This document shows, one piece after another, positions 59,327 to 64,000 of a DNA stretch of 64,000 nt; position 1 is the stretch's first letter; each line of letters starts with the position of its first letter. Position numbers and translations under genes: made by a program. Source of the DNA: Dichomitus squalens LYAD-421 SS1 (lineage: Eukaryota; Basidiomycota; Agaricomycetes; Polyporales; Polyporaceae); contig NW_006766885.1 in NCBI RefSeq assembly GCF_000275845.1, forward strand, positions 510,693 through 574,692. The letters run 5' to 3'. The notes beneath the pieces were generated by a model, which saw nothing but the letters and a program-made list of their open reading frames with translations, had not been told where the DNA came from and did not search any database.

Positions 59327-61758
59327 ATGTTCTTCCCTGTCGCCCGGCTGCGACTCCTCGTCTCTCTTCTTCTCGCCCCCGTCCTGGTCGCCTCACGCGA
59401 CCAATCTCTGTGTGAGTCGTTCACTCCTCTTTTCCCTACTACATTCACTCATGTTCCCCCACAAGTCACCTCCTCTGTCACGTATTGTGCTCCTCCGGAG
59501 AGTCTCCTCGTAGAGCAATTTGACATCGCTTATTATGCAAAGAATCAGTCGATCGTCTTCAACATATCCGCAGCTAGTGTCGTACGTATTAATAATTCTC
59601 CCTCGACCTCTTCCATTTCCTCATAAGTCCCCGTCAGGATCCCAACACAAATGTCAATGCCAACCTCTTCCTTAACGTCTATGGCATGCAGCCAATTAAT
59701 GTCTCCATCGACATTTGCTCCCTCTTCGGAGGCGCCCTCTGTCCTCTCCCTCTCTACACATTCAACGGGTCCGACTCCATCTCCCTTCCCCAGAGCCTCA
59801 ATATCCAGTCTCGCTTCCCAACTATAGCTTATTCCATCCCCGATCTCGAGGCATTTGCTCAACTCACTCTCACCGACGTCAAGACCGGAGACGTGAAGGC
59901 CTGCGTTCAAACCACCTTGTCCAATGGCTGGTCTACGCATCAGTACGGCGTGGAGTGGGCCACAGCAAGTATCGCCATTCTTGCGCTCGCCGTCGCCATA
60001 TGGCAGTCTGTCACTCAGGGCGACTGTGCGCTCGCCCCCATCCGCTTCGTCGATACCATCTCCCTCTTCCAGACCATCGCTCTCTCAGGCTTGCTCAGTC
60101 TCAACTTCCCTTCTCTCTACCGCTCCTACACCCTCAACTTCGCATGGGCGATGGGCCTGTTTTCGGCGTCGACGACGTCTCCCATCCAGCAGTCGATCAA
60201 TCGCATGCGCCATCTTACTGGAGGCGACCCATCCAACTCCGGCGGCAATGGGGCCATCGATTTCGTGAACCGCAAGCTGAGCCCCTACAACTCTCAGACT
60301 CTCGTCCTCCCCGAAAGCCTGTCGAGGCTAGTGGAGGCGCCTAGTGTTGCATTGGATTTCGTCAAGTCATTCTTTTCATACGCGCTCACCACCAAGGATC
60401 CTCACGTTCTGGTCGGCGGCGACGTTGCCACCGTCACTCAGGATTCCTCCAATGTCCTCCAGGCCGGCATCCCGATCTATACGAACTCGATTGGCATTGC
60501 TACAGCAAACGCCTTCATGACAATCTTCCTCATCGGCCTCATACTCGCCGCTATCCTTCTCGCGTCGCTCGCCCTCGTATACGGAGCGACAGTCCTACTC
60601 TGTCGTACAGAATTAGCTCGGAGATATCCAGAAATCCACGGGTTCCGCTCACGGTACCCCTCCTTCGCCCGTGCTTGGGGCCTGCGTGGAGCTATGGTGT
60701 TGTCGTTACCGATCCTCGTCTTCGCCTTCTATCAGTGGACGCTGCAGGACTCCTGGCTTTCCGTCTTGTTGTCCGTCCTCGTCCTCATAGCGCTCATGGC
60801 GTTCGTGCTTCCAGCTGCTTTCTTTGCCACTCGCGCATCGATCTCGAAAGGGAAATGGTCTGGTCGAGAGGCACCTGCTTGGGTCGCCCCTTTGACCTCA
60901 CTGTATCGTGCCAACAGGGTGTATTATGTTATACCCCTTTTGGTTGCCATGGTCATCAAGGCCCTCGTCACGGCGTTCGCTCACGGGCACGGCACCGCGC
61001 AGATTATCATCTTCGTCGTTCTCGAGTTCCTTTTCCTCCTTTCGATCATCGCCCTCAAACCTCATCGCACACGTGGCGCTGACATCCTCGCTGGTTACCT
61101 TTGCATTACGCGCTTGGTGAGTAGCGGGTTGATGATCGCCTTCGCCGAATCCCTCGCAGTCAAACCCATCCCGCGCGTTGCAATCGGAGCCATCGTTGCT
61201 GTCATCTTCTCGGTGGCGGTCGTCGTCATGTTCCTCAACCTTCTTGTCAACATGGGTCTATGGCGTCTCTTCATCTTCGCCCTCACCTGTGGTCACCGTG
61301 GTCGCGGTGTGGACCATGCAACATTGGCCAGCCAATCGAGCGATGCTTCGATGGTAGAGCAGGGCAATTATGCAGGGACTTCCAAAGATGTTATAGAAGA
61401 GAAGGATAGCGCAACGGTGGATAGCGCCACGGTGGACACCACCAAATCCCAGGACTTCCCAGGGCGACCCAACAACCCTACACCACCAAGTACAGCGTCG
61501 TTCTCGCCAAAGTCGCTCCCGAGTGCGACCTCGAGCACGACGCTTGGTGAGACTCTTCCTCGAAGGTGGTCATTCCAACACTCACGACCGCCATCGATCT
61601 CGACAGATGGACTCTATTCTCCTGCCTACACGCATCGGACTTCCACAGCTTCCTCACCTATCTCCGGCCAGAGACATAGTCGAAATATCTCGTCGTCAGT
61701 CCCTACACCTCTAGACGAGCACCATGAGTACGAGAAGTACGAAACCCGTGCGGTATAG
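59327..61758 (+). CDS. TRP-like membrane protein with ML-like luminal domain (Flc/Pkd2 type)
   Basis: Fungal transient-receptor-potential-like family (ML-like N-terminal domain plus TRP membrane domain), whose yeast relatives (Flc1-3, S. pombe Pkd2) act in FAD/heme transport, calcium handling and wall integrity. Exons 59327-59581 and 59638-61758 give 791 residues. Start MFFPVARLRLLVSLLLAPVL is a signal peptide. The luminal part has paired Cys (CESF, TYCAPPE, DICSLFGGALCPL, KACVQTT) and N-glycosylation sites. About nine or more hydrophobic segments follow, including AFMTIFLIGLILAAILLASL, AMVLSLPILVFAFYQW and ATASIAILALAVAIW. The C-terminal tail (after about residue 650) is Ser/Thr/Pro-rich, cytosolic and probably regulatory. 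The longer open frame upstream starts with TTG and was not used. Confidence 0.9.
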
Positions 61759-62640
61759 ATGGTACTACTATAGCAAGTTGATCAGATTCACCGCACCGTC
61801 GGACATTGCTTTCTACCTTCACGTTGCACGCATTGCATCTTGCATCTTCCCGCATCATGGTCTCGCATCATCTTCTATCTGGCATTGCACCAATTCTTCA
61901 CATGTACAGCTCATTGCACATTATCATAATTCCCTCGTTATTGGCATCTAGATCTCAGTTGGTGTTGAACCAGTATTATATCCTGTAGAAGAATGGAATA
62001 ACTTGGCATTTGCTGATCACCAGCATCATTGGCTGAGCTGTAGCACAATCCCTTATATTTCAAACTGCAATCAATGCATGGGTGTTGTCACGGTTTTCTC
62101 GTGCCACGTGACCTGGGCGTCATGTGTACCAAGGCAGACGCTCACCTCAACCATGGACAACTCGTATTGGAAAGGTCCAACCTTGGACTGCAACCACCAC
62201 CATGCACAGCATTGGTGGCTGCGGCGCGCCTCTCCCCAAGCGGAGGTCCAAGGGGCAGAGGCTAATACCCCCTGCTAAGATGTCGTCTGCTATCTGGCCA
62301 TCAGGCGGAGGAAGGACCTCGAGAGATGAGATTGACATTGTCTAGAGCGAGGTCCAAGACAAGTGGCAGAGGTTGTGTCTGTAGTGGCCGTGACGGTCAC
62401 TCCGCAGGGGGCAGAGCGCCCCCCACCGACACCTGAGGCCGGGAGGCTTTGAGGCCAGATGTATCTTATGTAGACTACGATAGAGAGCCAAATGGCCACC
62501 AGGAGAACGGTGGCCATGGCCCCCTCCTAGGAAGAGTAATTCACTGTCAACCAACAGAGAGGCGGCTGCCCACTGCCCCGCTGAGCCCTAAGACCTAGAA
62601 CCCCTCTTATACACCAGAAGGTGAACAGCGGGTCCACCAC
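61759..62640. other. 3' flank with overlapping minus-strand open frames, possibly repetitive
   Basis: After the TRP-like gene. Between 62147 and 62554 three overlapping minus-strand frames are open at once. One begins MATVLLVAIWLSIVVYIRYI, a possible membrane segment, and another contains PPDGQIADDILAGGISLCPL. None belongs to a family I know and each is short (60-75 codons). Such G+C-rich multi-frame openness next to an AT-rich island could reflect a dispersed repeat. Confidence 0.35.
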
Positions 62641-62719
62641 ATCTGTAAAAACCACCTTTACAAATTACACCTATTCAGTACAAATTAGCTCTTAATAGAC
62701 ACAGTAGTTGGATGGTGAC

Positions 62720-63560
62720 AAATAGTGCAAAATCGAGAGGTCCCCAAAAATAATTGCACTATTTTGCACTATCAATGCAAATTCGTGCAAAGTAGCACTA
62801 TAGTAGATAGAAATAGTGCTACAGTAGACGTTGATAGTAGTGGATAGAGTGGGTCTATGATTTCTGACTGGTGTAGAGATGCTTTCTATGACCTCAAAAC
62901 CATCTGTTCATAAGCCTCAGATGCATTTGAAGTGCTGGAAAAATATATGAAAAAAATGTCCTCAGCTAATCTTGAACCCTCAACCTCACCTTTATATGAC
63001 ACTTGTTCCAAGGTGCTCTATGCCACTGCACCACTAGAGCTTATGCAAACCCTCTTCACAGGTACTATATATATTCATTTCTGCTAGACTTAGACAAAGT
63101 GGTGACACCTCCCTTTGAGATTCACCTGCTGGGGCTTGCATATGTGTAATGTCTGGGACTATGTATATAATATAGAGTGTGCTATAGAGTATGCTTCATG
63201 ATATGAATGCTGTGCTGGCAGCCTAATCCTATACATGATAACAAGTTCTATGTTGAGTTGTGCCCTCAAATATAAGTCAGCTATCATGGTGATTTTGCAG
63301 CTATAGAGGTGTGTAATGCTTGAGTTGAGAACTATGAGCTATAAATAAAGGATTGTCATCTTATTTGAGTCTCCCCTAAATGAGTAGTGCTAAAATAGCA
63401 CTAAATAGTACTACAGAAGTGCAAAATAGTGAAAATTAAAGGACCAAATTTGCAGTAGTGCTATAGTAGTATTATGTTGGCACTACATGGCACTATAGCA
63501 AAAGTGATAGTGAAGAGTAGTTATAACTAGTACCAAGTATACTATTAGTGCTTAGTTGCA
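62720..63560. repeat. AT-rich island with clustered GCACT/AGTGC motifs and inverted ends (MITE/SINE-like)
   Basis: Composition shifts abruptly to AT-rich from about 62640. Two clusters of AGTGC/GCACT-type words (for example TAGTGCTA, TTGCACTA, AGCACTATAG) lie at 62720-62830 and 63385-63560. They contain an exact 14-bp inverted pair: CACTATTTTGCACT at 62757-62770 and its reverse complement at 63418-63431. A second inverted pair lies just outside (GGTCC at 62739, GGACC at 63441). Between them sits the tRNA-like unit. The pattern suggests a non-autonomous transposon with subterminal repeats, or a composite of such elements. Outer boundaries are not resolved. Confidence 0.5.
62950..63041 (-). ncRNA. 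tRNA-like Pol III unit, possible SINE head
   Basis: On the minus strand an A-box-like TGGTGCAGTGG (63033-63023) and a B-box-like GGTTCAAGATT (62978-62968) are separated by 55 nt, as in tRNA genes. A perfect 4-bp D-stem (GTGC/GCAC with an 11-nt loop) is present. A run of seven T residues (62956-62950) follows as a Pol III terminator. The anticodon and T stems do not pair well and the acceptor ends do not match, so this is not a functional tRNA. A tRNA-derived SINE or decayed tRNA copy is the best reading. Confidence 0.45.
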
Positions 63561-63951
63561 CTACTAAAGAAGTGTGTCTGAATAGTAGCTCTAATATAGA
63601 TGTTATCTCTGCTAACACTTGCTAATATAGATGAGATTATCTGAATAGTGATAATTAGCGTCAATTTGCAAAGGCTGTTTTTTCAGATGCAGAAGGTGGC
63701 ATTGCTGAGCGGCGACGACAGAGGGCCCGAGCGCAGATACGCAAGGTGTCCTTTCAGTGCCAGCGAGCAGAGCTTGCTCCCTGACGCCCAGCTAGTTCGC
63801 CCGCCCACCCGCCCTTGCACAAGATCGGCCTTGCCCCAAAAGGACACCTCATGACTAAAAATGAAGGGCCAGCCCGATCCTTCCCCGGATGAGAACACTG
63901 ATAATGCCTGTGCATGCACATGACATAGACCTGGCAGAGCAAATGTCCACG
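63561..63951. other. 3' part of the window before the edge promoter
   Basis: AT-rich up to about 63680, then returning to the usual composition. A minus-strand 100-codon open frame (63683-63985) shows no domain. No gene is called. Confidence 0.4.
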
Positions 63952-64000
63952 TATAAAGAGGCGAGTAGAGCGGTGAGCAGCTCATCCATTATGGTCTTGT
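63952..64000 (+). promoter_or_regulatory. possible core promoter and start codon of a gene leaving the window
   Basis: TATAAAG at 63952-63958 is followed 33 bp later by ATGGTCTTGT at 63991-64000, the last ten bases. The layout resembles the TATA-driven genes at 1869 and 7388, but the leader is short and only three codons are visible. No product can be named. Confidence 0.3.

Overview
The window reads as nuclear DNA of a wood-decay basidiomycete, most likely a polypore-like Agaricomycete. Genes are cut by many 45-65 nt GT-AG introns. The gene set (AA9 lytic polysaccharide monooxygenase, EthD proteins, Set9, a TRP-like channel, a Tnp2-type transposon with accessory gene) is typical of that group. 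I saw no bacterial, organellar, rRNA or CRISPR features. Protein-coding calls come from joining exons by eye, so gene outer boundaries are firmer than some internal splice sites.

Left part (1-9.4 kb): a sparse secreted/accessory region. It holds an AA9 LPMO (1869-3035, +), a TatD-family nuclease (3451-4757, -), a small secreted double-psi beta-barrel protein (7388-7863, +) and an orphan multi-pass membrane protein (8412-9383, -).

9.7-15.65 kb: a nearly complete DNA transposon. It has perfect 34-bp terminal inverted repeats and an 8-bp direct repeat immediately outside them. It carries a Tnp2-like transposase that loses its usual C-terminus, and a second multi-exon gene of unknown function.

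16.3-24.1 kb: housekeeping genes. HEM2 (heme), a FIT2/Scs3-like lipid-droplet protein, ARPC4 (actin), a nucleoplasmin-FKBP prolyl isomerase sharing a 204-bp promoter with ARPC4, and a homoserine-acetyltransferase-like alpha/beta hydrolase.

25.4-34.5 kb: oxidoreductases. A retinol-dehydrogenase-like SDR whose catalytic Tyr is His, a large FAD amine-oxidase-like protein, 3.9 kb without a recognised gene, then a second SDR with an intact YSASK motif.

34.9-61.8 kb: APC1 (anaphase-promoting complex), two convergent EthD paralogs, CCT6 (chaperonin zeta), Set9 (H4K20 methyltransferase with a long repeated tail), ribosomal protein eS8, UDP-glucose pyrophosphorylase (with a GC-AG intron) and a TRP/ML-domain membrane protein.

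61.8-64 kb: repeat-like DNA. An AT-rich island is crowded with GCACT/AGTGC motifs, bounded by inverted copies, and encloses a minus-strand tRNA-like Pol III unit, probably a SINE or MITE-type element. A TATA box and ATG at the right edge may start another gene.

The most interesting items are the Tnp2 element with an 8-bp target duplication, the tRNA-like element inside the GCACT island, the internal duplication in the Set9 tail and the Tyr-to-His SDR.
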